A stretch of 64,000 bases of DNA from Pokkaliibacter sp. MBI-7. Lineage in GTDB: Bacteria > Pseudomonadota > Gammaproteobacteria > Pseudomonadales > Balneatricaceae. Below are positions 23,343-33,001 of this stretch, one piece after another. The stretch spans positions 4,179,001 to 4,243,000 of the forward strand of contig NZ_JARVTG010000001.1 of the NCBI RefSeq assembly GCF_029846635.1, in the 5' to 3' direction. The notes under the pieces are model-generated. The model made no database searches. It was not told the DNA's origin and was given only the letters and a program-made list of their open reading frames with translations. How positions within the stretch are numbered: the first letter of the stretch is position 1; each line of letters starts with the position of its first letter. Both the position numbers and the translations under genes were made by a program.

Positions 23343-24380
23343 TCAGTTGTGTGCGTGCAGCGCTTCATTCAGCTCAATGGCTGACTTGTTGGTCTTGCAC
23401 TCGATGCGGCCGGTTTGTGAGTTGCGACGGAACAGCAGGTCAGATTGCCCTGCCAGCTCAGACGCCTTGATGGTTTTGACTTCCTGGCCCTGGTCATCCA
23501 GCAGAGTGACTTTCGAGCCACCGGTCAGATACAGGCCGGCTTCCAGAGTGCAGCGATCACCCAGTGGGATGCCCAGGCCGGCATTGGCGCCCAGCAGGCA
23601 GTTTTCACCGACAGAGATCACCACATTGTTACCACCGGACAGGGTGCCCATGGTGGAGCAGCCGCCACCCAGATCTGAGCCTTTGCCAACGACCACCCCT
23701 GCAGAAATACGGCCTTCGACCATGCTGGTGCCGAGAGTGCCTGCATTGAAATTGACAAAGCCTTCATGCATCACGGTCGTACCCTCGCCCAGATGTGCGC
23801 CCAGACGAATACGGTCTGCATCACCGATACGAACGCCAGCAGGGACGACGTAATCTGCCATGCGCGGGAATTTGTCGACGGAGACTACCGTCAGCCATTC
23901 ACCTTTCAGACGCGCCTGCAAGCGACGAGCATTCAGCTCGTCCAGAGCGATCGGACCCTGGTTGGTCCAGGCAACGTTGGGCAGCAGGCCAAACATGCCA
24001 GTCAGATTCAGCTGGTGTGGTTTGACCAGACGGTTCGACAGTAAATGCAGCTTCAGGTACACCTCAGCCAGGCTGGCAGGGGCTGTATCGCTTTCCAGAA
24101 TAGTGACTACCAGTGGCTGTTCTGAGTCCTGGCTGATGGCCAGCAGTTCCGCCATCTGCTCATATTCTGCCTGGGTCAGGGCAGTCGCCAGGGCTGGAAT
24201 GCTGTCCTTATCCAGAGCAATCACCTGATTGCCACCCTCGTATCCCAGCTGGTGCTTGAATACATCCACCAGTGCAGCGGTGGGATTCAGCAGGGGATAG
24301 GGGTAGAACACTTCCAGCCAGGCTCCTGCCTGAGACTGGCTGCCGATACCAATCCCAAGGGCGAGGTGGGATGTGCTCAT
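23343..24380 (-). CDS. dapD: tetrahydrodipicolinate N-succinyltransferase
   Basis: The 345-residue enzyme transfers succinyl from succinyl-CoA to tetrahydrodipicolinate in the succinylase branch of diaminopimelate synthesis. The length and the left-handed beta-helix region (about residues 185-290, with RIRLGAHLGEGTTVMHEGFVNFNAGTLG and GKGSDLGGGCSTMGTLSGGNN) match the long Pseudomonas-type DapD. The IS4 remnant now lies just downstream of its stop, separating it from the chemotaxis gene. Confidence 0.94.
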   Translation of the reverse strand: MSTSHLALGIGIGSQSQAGAWLEVFYPYPLLNPTAALVDVFKHQLGYEGGNQVIALDKDSIPALATALTQAEYEQMAELLAISQDSEQPLVVTILESDTAPASLAEVYLKLHLLSNRLVKPHQLNLTGMFGLLPNVAWTNQGPIALDELNARRLQARLKGEWLTVVSVDKFPRMADYVVPAGVRIGDADRIRLGAHLGEGTTVMHEGFVNFNAGTLGTSMVEGRISAGVVVGKGSDLGGGCSTMGTLSGGNNVVISVGENCLLGANAGLGIPLGDRCTLEAGLYLTGGSKVTLLDDQGQEVKTIKASELAGQSDLLFRRNSQTGRIECKTNKSAIELNEALHAHN

Positions 24381-24440
24381 GGTGTATCTCCTATATCTGT
24401 CATTGTGATTAAAAACGGTAAGGCTTCAGTGAGGGCTGAC

Positions 24441-24803
24441 TCAGCCCAGCCACTGAGCGTAGTCTGCTTCTTTGAATCCGAGGTGACGGCTGCTGCCCGT
24501 ATCCAGCAGAGGGCGTTTGATTAATGCAGGCTGTTCCAGCATCAGTGCAATCGCCCGTTGGCTATCCATATCGCTTTTCTGTTCGTCACTGAGTCCACGC
24601 CAGGTCGTGCCACGAGTGTTTAGCAGCGCTTGCCATCCCAGCTCATCACACCAGCTTGTCAGTTGTTCCTGGGTCAGGCCATCCACCCGGTAATCATGAA
24701 AGCGATAGTCCAGCTGCCGGGCTTCCAGCCATTTGCGAGCCTTCTTGATGGTGTCGCAGTTTTTGATCCCGTACAGGGTGATCATCGGTAAGTCCTGTGT
24801 CAT
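24441..24803 (-). CDS. yffB: ArsC/Spx-family protein YffB
   Basis: The 120-residue thioredoxin-fold protein begins ITLYGIKNCDTIKKARKWLEARQLDYRFHDYRVDGL, as in the YffB branch of the ArsC family, with a single Cys in the N-C-D-T motif in place of CxxC. It ends with the family-typical RPLLDTGSSRHLGF. E. coli yffB is next to dapE. Here it lies between dapC and dapD. A glutathione-linked reductase role is usually suggested but unproven. Confidence 0.85.
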   Translation of the reverse strand: MTQDLPMITLYGIKNCDTIKKARKWLEARQLDYRFHDYRVDGLTQEQLTSWCDELGWQALLNTRGTTWRGLSDEQKSDMDSQRAIALMLEQPALIKRPLLDTGSSRHLGFKEADYAQWLG

Positions 24804-24831
24804 GACATTTGGTCAGTGGCTGGCTATTTTT

Positions 24832-26037
24832 TTAGATGCGTGACTCAACAAAACGGCGGATACGCTGCGCCGCTTCCACGCATTCTTCCAGTGTAGCCAC
24901 CAGTGCCATACGTACGTGGCCTGCGCCGGGTATACCATCTGCTTCGCGAGACAGATAGCGGCCAGGCAGGACAGTGACATGCTGCTCGTTGAACAGGTCG
25001 CGTGCAAAAGCTTCATCATCCCCACCGGCTACCTGCGGCCACAGGTAGAATCCTGCGTCTGGGCGACTGACTGTTATCACGTCGCCGAGAATATCCAGCA
25101 CTGCGTCAAATTTGTGGCGGTAGAGGTCGCGATTCTGTTCGACATGCAGCTCATCATCCCAGGCAGCGATGCTGGCCTGCTGCACTTGCACCGGCATTGC
25201 ACAGCCGTGATAGGTGCGGTATCGAAGGAAAGCTGTCATCAGTTCGGCATCTCCGGCGACGAAACCGGAGCGTAGTCCTGGCAGATTGGAGCGTTTGGAC
25301 AAACTGTGAAAAACGGCACAGCGGCTGTAGTCGTGACGGCCCAGTTTGGCGCAGGCTTCCAGTAACCCCATCGGAGGCTGCTGCTCATCGAAGTAAATTT
25401 CCGAATAGCACTCATCCGAGGCGATGACAAAATCATACTGATCAGCCAGCTCCAGCACGCGGGCGAAGTCTTCCAGCTTCATTACTGCGCCAGTGGGGTT
25501 GCCTGGTGTGCAGAGAAACAGCAGCTGACAACGCTGCCAGATTTCTGCAGGAATGGCGTCGTAATCGGGGTTATACTGGTTTTTTGCGGTGCAGTTAAGG
25601 AAGTAAGGTTTTGCCCCAGCCAGGAACGCTGCACCTTCATAGATTTGGTAGAAAGGATTGGGACTGAGTACCAGTGGCTCAGGCTGGCTGCTGTCAATGC
25701 ATGCCTGGGCAAAGGCAAACAGCGCTTCCCGCGTGCCGTTGACGGGCAGAATATGACGTTCAGCGTCCAGACTGCCTTCAGTCAGCTTGAAGCGACGTTG
25801 CAGCCAGCTGGCAATGGCCTGGCGCAGTTCTGGAAGCCCCTTGGTAGTAGGGTAGACAGACAGCCCGCTAATGGCATCAATCATGGCCTGCTCAACCATC
25901 GCCGGTGCGGCGTGTTTGGGCTCACCGATGGACAGTGCGATATGACGCAGGTGAGTGGGCGGTGTCGTTCCGGCCTTGAGCGCTGCCAGGCGCTCAAAGG
26001 GATAAGGCTGAAGGTCTTGGAGATGGGGATTCATCAT
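24832..26037 (-). CDS. dapC: succinyldiaminopimelate aminotransferase
   Basis: The 401-residue fold-type I PLP enzyme makes N-succinyl-LL-diaminopimelate from N-succinyl-2-amino-6-ketopimelate. The PLP lysine is in HSLSKRSNLPGLRSGF near residue 245, and NPFYQIYEGA and CTPGNPTGAV are also diagnostic. Position between glnD and dapD matches DapC of pseudomonads. It starts two bases after the glnD stop, so it is in the same transcript. Confidence 0.92.
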   Translation of the reverse strand: MMNPHLQDLQPYPFERLAALKAGTTPPTHLRHIALSIGEPKHAAPAMVEQAMIDAISGLSVYPTTKGLPELRQAIASWLQRRFKLTEGSLDAERHILPVNGTREALFAFAQACIDSSQPEPLVLSPNPFYQIYEGAAFLAGAKPYFLNCTAKNQYNPDYDAIPAEIWQRCQLLFLCTPGNPTGAVMKLEDFARVLELADQYDFVIASDECYSEIYFDEQQPPMGLLEACAKLGRHDYSRCAVFHSLSKRSNLPGLRSGFVAGDAELMTAFLRYRTYHGCAMPVQVQQASIAAWDDELHVEQNRDLYRHKFDAVLDILGDVITVSRPDAGFYLWPQVAGGDDEAFARDLFNEQHVTVLPGRYLSREADGIPGAGHVRMALVATLEECVEAAQRIRRFVESRI

Positions 26038-26039
26038 GT

Positions 26040-28736
26040 TCAGATCTGGGCCAGTTCATCGAGTTGTTGACAGATGGCTGCGCGCAGGGCATCGCGCTGT
26101 GTGGGGTCTTCCAGCGGCTTGCCTTCCTGCGTGGTAATAAAAAATACGTCTTCTACACGTTCGCCCATGCTGGCGATCTTAGCGGTCTGCACAAATACGT
26201 CGAAGTCGTAGAAAATTTTACCGAGGGTAGCCAGCAGGCCTGGGCGGTCAGGAGATATGACCTCCAGCACCGTCCGCTTGTTGTTGGCATCATCGCTGAT
26301 GTGCACCTGGGTCGGCATGGTGAAATGTTTGAACTGCCGTGGCACACGCTTGCGGACGATGTCAGGGAACTCATCAGGTGCTGACAGTACTTCTTCCAGA
26401 TAGCTTCTGATCTGGCTGATACGCTGGGGAGCATGGCCCAGAGACTGGTTGTCCTCATTCAGGACAATAAAGGTATCCAGACTGAAGCCATCGCGCGAAG
26501 TGATGATGCGTGCATCGTGAATGTTGAGATTCAGTTGCGATAGTGCTGCAGTGGTCGCAGCAAAGAGGTCATCCTGATCCAGGGTGTAGATAAATATCTG
26601 CGTGCCGCCTTCATGGGCACGGCTGGTGGTTTCGCGAATGAGGATCAGTGGCCGGGTCTGGTCCAGATGATTGAGGATGGCCTCTGTGTGCCAGATGATG
26701 TCGCGTACACTTTCCCTTACGAAGTACTCATTGGGCAGTAAACGCCACAGACGATTGACGGCGACTTCATCCAGCCCCTGCTGTTGCAGTCCCTCCATTG
26801 CATCTTTCTGGATGTCTTCAATCAGCTCAGAAATATTGATCGGCTCATCCAGCCCCTTGCGCAGCATGTGCTTGGCATCGGAGAACAGCTGGCGTAGTAA
26901 CGCGGCCCGCCAGGAATTCCAGAGATTAGGGTTGGTGGCATTAATGTCAGCCACGGTCAGTACAAAAAGGTAGTCCAGATAGATGGGGTCGCGTACCTGC
27001 ATGGCGAAATGCTTGATCACTTCCGGGTCGGAAATGTCGCGACGCTGTGCAGTCATCGACATCAGCAGGTGATGGCGGACCAGCCAGACAACCAGAGCGG
27101 TGTCCCACTTGGGCAGCTTGTGGCGACGACAGAAGGCCAGTGCATCCTGTGCTCCCAGTTCCGAGTGATCGCCGCCCCGGCCTTTGCCTATGTCGTGAAA
27201 AAGTCCGGCCAGATAGAGCAATTCAATCTTGGGTAGTTTGTGAATCAGGCTGGATACGATGGGGAAGCGGTCTGCTACCTCTGGATGGCGGAACTGCCGC
27301 ATCATCAGTAGCACTTTCATGGTGTGAGCATCGACCGTGTAGACATGGAACAGGTCGTGCTGCATGCGTCCGATAATATCGTTAAAGGAGGGAATATAGC
27401 GGCCCAGTATACCATAGCGGCGCATGCGATTGAGTTCCGTGGAGACGCCTTCCTGACTGCGTAATAGCTCCATGAACAGGCTGGTATTGCGGATGTCGGC
27501 ACGGAACTTGTCATCGATGAGATGACGGTGCTGGCGCAGTAGACGAATGGTCGCTGCTCGCACTCCCTGCACTTCCGGATGCTGGGCGCGCAAGACAAAC
27601 AGCTCCATCATGGCAAAGGGGTAATACTGGAATATCTTGTCGTGGGTAACTTCGAGGTACTGATTACGAATCTGGAAGCGGTTGTTGAGGGGGATGACGG
27701 TATCTTCTGCTTCCTGCGTGAGGATAGTTTCTTCAAAATGCTGTAACAACAGGTCATTCAGTTCGGCGAAGTAGCCTGCAACTCGATAGTACTTGCACAT
27801 GAACTGCTCAATGGCCAGTGAGCCGGGTGCATTCTCATAACCGAAAAAGGTCGCCAGCGTCTGTTGATAGTCGAACAGCAGGCGGTCTTCCTCCCGACCG
27901 GTAAACATGTGCAGGGCATAGCGAACAGTCCACAAATACTCCAGGCCCTGGTTGATGCTCTCAAGCTCCTTCACCGTCAGAAAGCCATGGCTGACCAGCT
28001 CACTCAGGGACTCGGCGCCGTAGTGTCGCTTGACTACCCAGCCAATAGTCTGGATATCTCTCAAACCACCGGGGGAGTTTTTGATATTCGGCTCCAGATT
28101 GTAGCCAGTTTGCTGGGTCTTTTCGTAGCGAGCCCGTTGCTCTTCGCACTTGGCCTTGAAAAAGGCTCGCGATGACCATGCATCCTCAGAGGTAACCTTC
28201 TCCTGCATTTCTACCCTGAGACTTGCAGGGCCAATCAGTGTGCGGGCTTCAAGCAGGTTGGTCGCAATGGTCAGATCATCTCTGGCCTGTTTGTAGCATT
28301 CGGACACGGTGCGCACGCTACTTCCTACTGCCAGCTTGATATCCCATAGAAAGGTCAGAAAGGCGGCAAGGGACTCTTCATACTTGCTGGCATCCAGCTC
28401 ATCGTCCATCAGCACCAGCAGGTCAATATCGGAGCAGGGGTGTAATTCGCCCCGACCGTAACCACCGACAGCCACCAGGCTGATATCATCGTCTTCAGGC
28501 AGTTGATGCCAGGCCCATGCCTGGCGTAACAACTGATCCATGAACCAGGCTCTGCCGTTGATCAGGCGACGAATGTTGTGGTGTTCGCGAAAACGGTGGT
28601 CCAGCGTTGATTTAGCGTGCTCAATGGCTTTCTTAAACAGAGGAATACTGTGACGGGTACGTCCCAGATCCTCACGGAAAGCAGCGACATCGAAAAGCTC
28701 AGTATCGTCTGGATAACTGTCCACAGGCAGAGCCAT
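26040..28736 (-). CDS. glnD: PII uridylyltransferase/uridylyl-removing enzyme
   Basis: The 898-residue sensor of nitrogen status uridylylates PII when glutamine is low and removes UMP when glutamine is high. Domains in order: nucleotidyltransferase (GGYGRGELHPCSDIDLLVL near residue 95), HD hydrolase (LFHDIGKGRGGDHSELG near residue 510) and two C-terminal ACT domains. GGGAGAC before the ATG at 28736 fixes the start; the frame extends 12 codons upstream. It lies between map and dapC, as in pseudomonads. Confidence 0.95.
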   Translation of the reverse strand: MALPVDSYPDDTELFDVAAFREDLGRTRHSIPLFKKAIEHAKSTLDHRFREHHNIRRLINGRAWFMDQLLRQAWAWHQLPEDDDISLVAVGGYGRGELHPCSDIDLLVLMDDELDASKYEESLAAFLTFLWDIKLAVGSSVRTVSECYKQARDDLTIATNLLEARTLIGPASLRVEMQEKVTSEDAWSSRAFFKAKCEEQRARYEKTQQTGYNLEPNIKNSPGGLRDIQTIGWVVKRHYGAESLSELVSHGFLTVKELESINQGLEYLWTVRYALHMFTGREEDRLLFDYQQTLATFFGYENAPGSLAIEQFMCKYYRVAGYFAELNDLLLQHFEETILTQEAEDTVIPLNNRFQIRNQYLEVTHDKIFQYYPFAMMELFVLRAQHPEVQGVRAATIRLLRQHRHLIDDKFRADIRNTSLFMELLRSQEGVSTELNRMRRYGILGRYIPSFNDIIGRMQHDLFHVYTVDAHTMKVLLMMRQFRHPEVADRFPIVSSLIHKLPKIELLYLAGLFHDIGKGRGGDHSELGAQDALAFCRRHKLPKWDTALVVWLVRHHLLMSMTAQRRDISDPEVIKHFAMQVRDPIYLDYLFVLTVADINATNPNLWNSWRAALLRQLFSDAKHMLRKGLDEPINISELIEDIQKDAMEGLQQQGLDEVAVNRLWRLLPNEYFVRESVRDIIWHTEAILNHLDQTRPLILIRETTSRAHEGGTQIFIYTLDQDDLFAATTAALSQLNLNIHDARIITSRDGFSLDTFIVLNEDNQSLGHAPQRISQIRSYLEEVLSAPDEFPDIVRKRVPRQFKHFTMPTQVHISDDANNKRTVLEVISPDRPGLLATLGKIFYDFDVFVQTAKIASMGERVEDVFFITTQEGKPLEDPTQRDALRAAICQQLDELAQI

Positions 28737-28755
28737 AGTTGTCTCCCAAAAAGGC

Positions 28756-29529
28756 TTAGATGCCGGTTTCATCCTTGCGCAGGGTCAGAATTTCCACGCC
28801 AGTATCTGTCACCAGCAGGGTGTGCTCCCACTGTGCAGACAAACGGCGGTCAACGGTTTCTACCGTCCAGCCGTCCTTTTTTGACAGCTTCACATGACGC
28901 TTTCCAGCATTAATCATTGGCTCAATGGTAAAGATCATCCCGGGCTTGAGCTCGACCCCGGTGCCTTGCTTGCCGTAATGCAGTACCTGTGGGTCTTCGT
29001 GGAATTCAGCCCCGATGCCGTGGCCACAGTATTCTCGTACCACGGAATAATGATTGCTTTCAGCGTACTGCTGAATGGCATGGCCAATATCGCCCAGACG
29101 TGCGCCGGGTTTGACCAAACGAATGCCGATATACAGACATTCCTTGGTGATATCAGTCAGGCGCTGAGCGTGTGGTATAGGTTTGCCGACGTGAAACATC
29201 GCACTGGTATCGCCGTGGTATCCATCTTTAATGACAGTAATATCGATATTAATGATGTCACCCTGCTTCAAGGGTTTGTCATTGGGGATGCCATGGCACA
29301 CAACATGGTTCACAGAGGTGCAGATGGATTTGGGGAAGCCATGGTAATTCAGTGGAGCCGGAATTGCCTGTTGCTCATTCACAATATAGTCATGACAGAT
29401 ACGGTTTAATTCATCCGTCGTTACTCCGGGCTGAACGTGGGGTTCTATCATTTCCAGAACTTCTGCGGCCAGGCGGCCGGCAACACGCATCTTGGTGATT
29501 TCTTCCGGGGTTTTAATCTTGACAGTCAT
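28756..29529 (-). CDS. map: methionine aminopeptidase type I
   Basis: The 257-residue metalloenzyme removes N-terminal Met from new proteins. The start MTVKIKTPEEITKMR is typical; the open frame runs 53 codons further upstream without family similarity. Metal ligands appear in NIDITVIKDGYHGDTS (two Asp), GHGIGAEFHEDP (His), and the Glu residues of FTIEPMIN and QWEHTLLVT. It is divergent from rpsB, the common arrangement. Confidence 0.95.
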   Translation of the reverse strand: MTVKIKTPEEITKMRVAGRLAAEVLEMIEPHVQPGVTTDELNRICHDYIVNEQQAIPAPLNYHGFPKSICTSVNHVVCHGIPNDKPLKQGDIINIDITVIKDGYHGDTSAMFHVGKPIPHAQRLTDITKECLYIGIRLVKPGARLGDIGHAIQQYAESNHYSVVREYCGHGIGAEFHEDPQVLHYGKQGTGVELKPGMIFTIEPMINAGKRHVKLSKKDGWTVETVDRRLSAQWEHTLLVTDTGVEILTLRKDETGI

Positions 29530-29658
29530 GAGGCTGGGTCTGGCTCCATAGCGAAAGACTCCCCAGTGTCGATGGCATTCTGCGGCTATCGGGCAGGGAG
29601 TTAAGGACGTTGGCCATTGTACACAGATTGCAGCAACGGGAAAAATTGCCGTGTAACT

Positions 29659-29686
29659 TTTGCTGGACAGGGTTTTGTGGTATAAC
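29659..29686 (+). promoter_or_regulatory. rpsB-tsf promoter
   Basis: A -35-like TTTGCT (29659-29664) is followed after 16 bases by TATAAC (29681-29686), which is preceded by TGG, giving an extended -10. Transcription would start near 29692, leaving a leader of about 160 bases. Confidence 0.6.
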
Positions 29687-29691
29687 ACCGG

Positions 29692-29853
29692 CGCTTAAAG
29701 TGGCTACCCCCGATATGCATATGTTGCGGGAGCAATTTTAAACATCAACAGTGTTAAATCACACATGTGCCGACACAGCATCCGAGGGTGCCCTGAAAAG
29801 GGTCGGAGACTGGGGTACATGGAGGCCTAACCCTAACATCTAAAGGAAAAATC
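29692..29853 (+). ncRNA. rpsB mRNA leader, S2-autoregulation candidate
   Basis: The roughly 160-base leader before rpsB contains GC-rich paired segments around 29780-29830 (CCGAGGGTGCCC, AAAAGGGTCGGAGAC). In gammaproteobacteria the rpsB leader is a conserved structure (t44 RNA family) through which S2 represses its own operon. I infer the same here from position and length; I have not verified the family motif. Confidence 0.4.
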
Positions 29854-30600
29854 ATGGCAAAAGTTACCATGCGCGACCTGCTGAAAGCAGGTGTACACTT
29901 CGGTCACCAGACTCGCTACTGGAACCCCAAGATGGGCAAATACATCTACGGGGCTCGCAACAAGATCCATATCATCAACCTGGAGCATACTTTGCCCATG
30001 CTGAATGATGCGCTGGATGTTGTTGCCAAAATGGCTGGTAAAAAGAACAAGATCCTGTTCGTTGGTACCAAGCGTGCAGCTGCTGAAGTTATCAAGCAGG
30101 AAGCTACCCGCGCCGGTATGCCTTACGTAAACCATCGTTGGTTGGGCGGCATGCTCACCAACTACAAGACCATCCGTCAGTCCATTCGTCGTTTCCGTGA
30201 ACTTGAAGCACAGAAACAGGACGGTACTTTCGACAAGCTGACCAAGAAAGAAGTCCTGATGCGTACCCGTGAGATGGACAAGCTTGAGCTGTCTATCGGT
30301 GGTATCAAGGATATGGGTGGTCTGCCTGATGCCCTGTTCGTTATCGACGTTGAGCACGAGCGCAATGCCGTTCTGGAAGCTAACAAGCTGGGTATCCCTG
30401 TAATTGGTGTTGTTGATACCAACAGTGATCCTGCTGGCGTTGACTACGTAATTCCGGGTAACGATGACGCCCTGCGTGCAATTGAAATCTACGCTAAGTC
30501 AATGGCTGATAGCGTACTGGAAGCTGTAGCGCAGAACGCCGATGGCGACAAAGGCGAATTCGTTGAAGTCAGCGAAGACGCAGAAGCGGCAGCTCAGTAA
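29854..30600 (+). CDS. rpsB: 30S ribosomal protein S2
   Basis: The 248-residue protein begins MAKVTMRDLLKAGVHFGHQTRYWNPKM and contains KKNKILFVGTKRAAAE, NHRWLGGMLTNYKTIRQSI and IPVIGVVDTNSDP, all hallmarks of S2. It binds the 30S head late in assembly. AAAGGAAAAATC precedes the ATG. It starts the supercluster and is separated from tsf by a terminator that probably acts as an attenuator. Confidence 0.98.
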   Translation: MAKVTMRDLLKAGVHFGHQTRYWNPKMGKYIYGARNKIHIINLEHTLPMLNDALDVVAKMAGKKNKILFVGTKRAAAEVIKQEATRAGMPYVNHRWLGGMLTNYKTIRQSIRRFRELEAQKQDGTFDKLTKKEVLMRTREMDKLELSIGGIKDMGGLPDALFVIDVEHERNAVLEANKLGIPVIGVVDTNSDPAGVDYVIPGNDDALRAIEIYAKSMADSVLEAVAQNADGDKGEFVEVSEDAEAAAQ

Positions 30601-30625
30601 GTAATTCACTGAGTTGACGTTAAAG

Positions 30626-30650
30626 AAGGGGAGCAGTGCTCCCCTTTTTT
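30626..30650 (+). terminator. rpsB-tsf terminator/attenuator
   Basis: AAGGGGAGC-AGT-GCTCCCCTT followed by four more T, a perfect 9-base stem. It lies between rpsB and tsf and should lower tsf expression relative to rpsB. Confidence 0.9.
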
Positions 30651-30694
30651 GAAAGCTGATACCCGTTCAAGATCATTTTAAGAGGATATCCGAC

Positions 30695-31555
30695 ATGGCA
30701 GCTATTTCTGCTTCTCTGGTGAAAGAACTGCGTGAGCGCACTGGCCTGGGCATGATGGAGTGCAAGGCTGCACTGGTAGAGGCCAATGGCGACATCGATC
30801 TGGCAATCGACAACCTGCGCAAGTCCAGCTCCCTGAAAGCGGCCAAGAAAGCCGGTCGTACTGCTGCTGACGGTGTGGTTGTAGTTAAACAGTCTGATGA
30901 CAACACTTACGCTGTAGTGGTTGAAGTTAACTCTGAGACTGACTTTGTTGCTCGCGATGACAACTTCGCTGCCTTCGCAGCCAAGGTTGTGGGCAAAGCC
31001 TTCAGTGACAAGCAGATTGATGTGGCTGCGCTGATGGAAGGTGAACTGGAAAGCGATCGTTCTGCTCTGGTTCAGAAAATTGGCGAAAACATCAGTGTGC
31101 GCCGCGCAGCACAGGTAGCATCTGATGTGGTTGGCAGCTATGTTCACAGCAACAACCGTATCGCTGTTCTGGTTGCACTGAAAGGCGGTAACTCTGAGCT
31201 GGCAAAAGACGTAGCAATGCATGTTGCTGCTTCCAACCCTCAGGTCGTCAAACCTGCTGATATGCCTCAAGAGCTGATCGAGAAAGAGAAAGAAATCTTT
31301 ACCGCTCAGGCTCAGGAGTCTGGCAAACCTGCAGAAATCATTGAGAAAATGGTGCAGGGCCGTATTCAGAAGTTCTTGGCTGAAAGCAGTCTGATCAACC
31401 AGCCTTTCGTTAAGAACCCAGAAGTCACCGTGGGTGATCTGGCCAAACAGGCTGGCGCTGAAGTGGTGTCTTTTGTGCGTTTCGAAGTAGGCGACGGTAT
31501 CGAGGTCGAAAAGAAAGACTTCGCTCAGGAAGTTGCTGAACAGCTGAAGAAGTAA
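30695..31555 (+). CDS. tsf: elongation factor Ts
   Basis: The 286-residue guanine nucleotide exchange factor recycles EF-Tu. The N-terminal UBA-like region (SLVKELRERTGLGMMECKAALVEANGDIDLAIDNLR), the SETDFVARDDNFAAFA core and MHVAASNP are diagnostic. AAGAGGATATCCGAC precedes the ATG. It follows rpsB as in nearly all gammaproteobacteria. Confidence 0.98.
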   Translation: MAAISASLVKELRERTGLGMMECKAALVEANGDIDLAIDNLRKSSSLKAAKKAGRTAADGVVVVKQSDDNTYAVVVEVNSETDFVARDDNFAAFAAKVVGKAFSDKQIDVAALMEGELESDRSALVQKIGENISVRRAAQVASDVVGSYVHSNNRIAVLVALKGGNSELAKDVAMHVAASNPQVVKPADMPQELIEKEKEIFTAQAQESGKPAEIIEKMVQGRIQKFLAESSLINQPFVKNPEVTVGDLAKQAGAEVVSFVRFEVGDGIEVEKKDFAQEVAEQLKK

Positions 31556-31570
31556 TTCAGCTTCTGTTTA

Positions 31571-31597
31571 AACCGCCGACTGTTGTCGGCGGTTTTG
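31571..31597 (+). terminator. tsf terminator
   Basis: AACCGCCGAC-TGTT-GTCGGCGGTT, a perfect 10-base stem, then TT and GTCT. It separates rpsB-tsf from pyrH. Confidence 0.85.
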
Positions 31598-31642
31598 TCT
31601 ATATGGTGTATACCACATATCTGTATTCTGGAGCTCGACCTT

Positions 31643-32377
31643 ATGGCCACCGAAAAGAATCAAGCCAAATATAAACGTATTCTGCTGAAGCTTTCCGGAG
31701 AAGCCCTGATGGGGGATGAGAGCTTTGGTATTGATCCTAAAGTGCTTAATCGCATGGCGCTGGAAGTGGGCCAGTTAATCGGGATCGGCGTTCAGGTAGG
31801 ATTAGTGGTAGGTGGCGGGAACTTGTTCCGTGGTGCGGCATTAGATGCTGCCGGAATGGATCGTGTGACCGGTGATCATATGGGGATGCTGGCAACAGTG
31901 ATGAATGCTCTGGCTCTGCGCGACGCTCTGGAGCGTTCAAATATAGCTACCCGAGTCATGTCTGCTATTCCTATGAGCGGTGTGGTCGATCATTATGATC
32001 GCCGTGGTGCTATTCGTGCTCTCAAGCAGGGGGATGTGGTTATCTTTGCTGCGGGCACAGGCAATCCGTTTTTTACCACCGACTCTGCCGCCTGTTTGCG
32101 TGGTATTGAAATTGAAGCAGATGTGGTACTAAAGGCAACCAAGGTTGATGGTGTCTATACAGCTGACCCGGTAAAAGACCCAGCCGCTACCAAATACGAT
32201 TTTCTCACCTATGATGAAGTTCTTGAACGTCAGTTAGGCGTGATGGATCTTACAGCTATCTGTTTGACGCGCGATCACAACATGCCTGTTCGGGTATTTA
32301 ACATGAACAAGCCTGGAGCGTTGGCTGGCATTGTGACTGGGGGGCCTGAGGGTACCCTTATCAGTGTGGCGCGTTAA
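31643..32377 (+). CDS. pyrH: UMP kinase
   Basis: The 244-residue amino-acid-kinase-fold enzyme phosphorylates UMP to UDP. Signatures: KRILLKLSGEALMG near residue 10, VGLVVGGGNLFRG near residue 55, and FAAGTGNPFFTTDSAA near residue 140. I use the ATG at 31643, with GGAG upstream; the frame extends 20 codons into the tsf terminator, which is not likely translated. frr follows after 18 bases. Confidence 0.97.
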   Translation: MATEKNQAKYKRILLKLSGEALMGDESFGIDPKVLNRMALEVGQLIGIGVQVGLVVGGGNLFRGAALDAAGMDRVTGDHMGMLATVMNALALRDALERSNIATRVMSAIPMSGVVDHYDRRGAIRALKQGDVVIFAAGTGNPFFTTDSAACLRGIEIEADVVLKATKVDGVYTADPVKDPAATKYDFLTYDEVLERQLGVMDLTAICLTRDHNMPVRVFNMNKPGALAGIVTGGPEGTLISVAR

Positions 32378-32395
32378 CCAAGTCGGGAGACCATA

Positions 32396-32953
32396 ATGAT
32401 TGAAGATATCAAGCGCGATGCTGAGCAGCGCATGCAGAAAAGCATCGAGTCGTTAGAAGGCCAGTTCAACAAGATTCGTACTGGCCGTGCAACGCCAGCG
32501 ATTCTGGATGTGGTACGAGTAAGTTACTACGGTGTTGATACCCCGTTGAGCCAGGTGGCTAACGTCATTGTTGAAGATGCCCGTACCCTTCTGATTTCCC
32601 CATGGGAGAAAAAGCTGGTCCCGGAAATCGAGAAGGCGATCTATCGTTCTGATTTGGGGCTCAATCCGAATACTTCGGGTGACGTTATTCGTGTGCCTAT
32701 GCCTCCATTGACTGAAGAGACGCGCAAGACTTACATCAAGCAGGCGCGTCAGGAAGCAGAGAATGCACGTGTCGCCATACGTAATGTGCGTCGTGATGCC
32801 AATGGTATGATCAAGGATCTGCTCAAGGAGAAAGAAATCTCCGAAGACGATCAGCGTCGTGCTGAGGAAGCTATCCAGAAAGTGACCGACAAATACATTG
32901 CTGATGTTGATAAGCATCTCGAGTCGAAAGAAGCGGATCTGATGGCGATCTGA
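32396..32953 (+). CDS. frr: ribosome recycling factor
   Basis: The 185-residue factor, with EF-G, splits post-termination ribosomes. It has the typical start MIEDIKRDAEQRMQKSIESL, the domain I/II junction with RTGRATPAILD, and the C-terminal helical VRDANG-type segment (NVRRDANGMIKDLLKEKEISEDDQR). GGGAGACCATA precedes the ATG. Length equals the E. coli protein. Confidence 0.97.
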   Translation: MIEDIKRDAEQRMQKSIESLEGQFNKIRTGRATPAILDVVRVSYYGVDTPLSQVANVIVEDARTLLISPWEKKLVPEIEKAIYRSDLGLNPNTSGDVIRVPMPPLTEETRKTYIKQARQEAENARVAIRNVRRDANGMIKDLLKEKEISEDDQRRAEEAIQKVTDKYIADVDKHLESKEADLMAI

Positions 32954-33001
32954 TGGTGAGGGCCGAGTTCGCTTGGCCCCAAACCCATAACGCTGCAAAC
33001 G

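Larger units (their letters stand above)
29530..29853. other. map/rpsB divergent intergenic region
   Basis: These 324 bases contain no gene. They hold the map promoter side, the rpsB promoter (29659-29686) and the long rpsB leader (about 29692-29853). Confidence 0.6.
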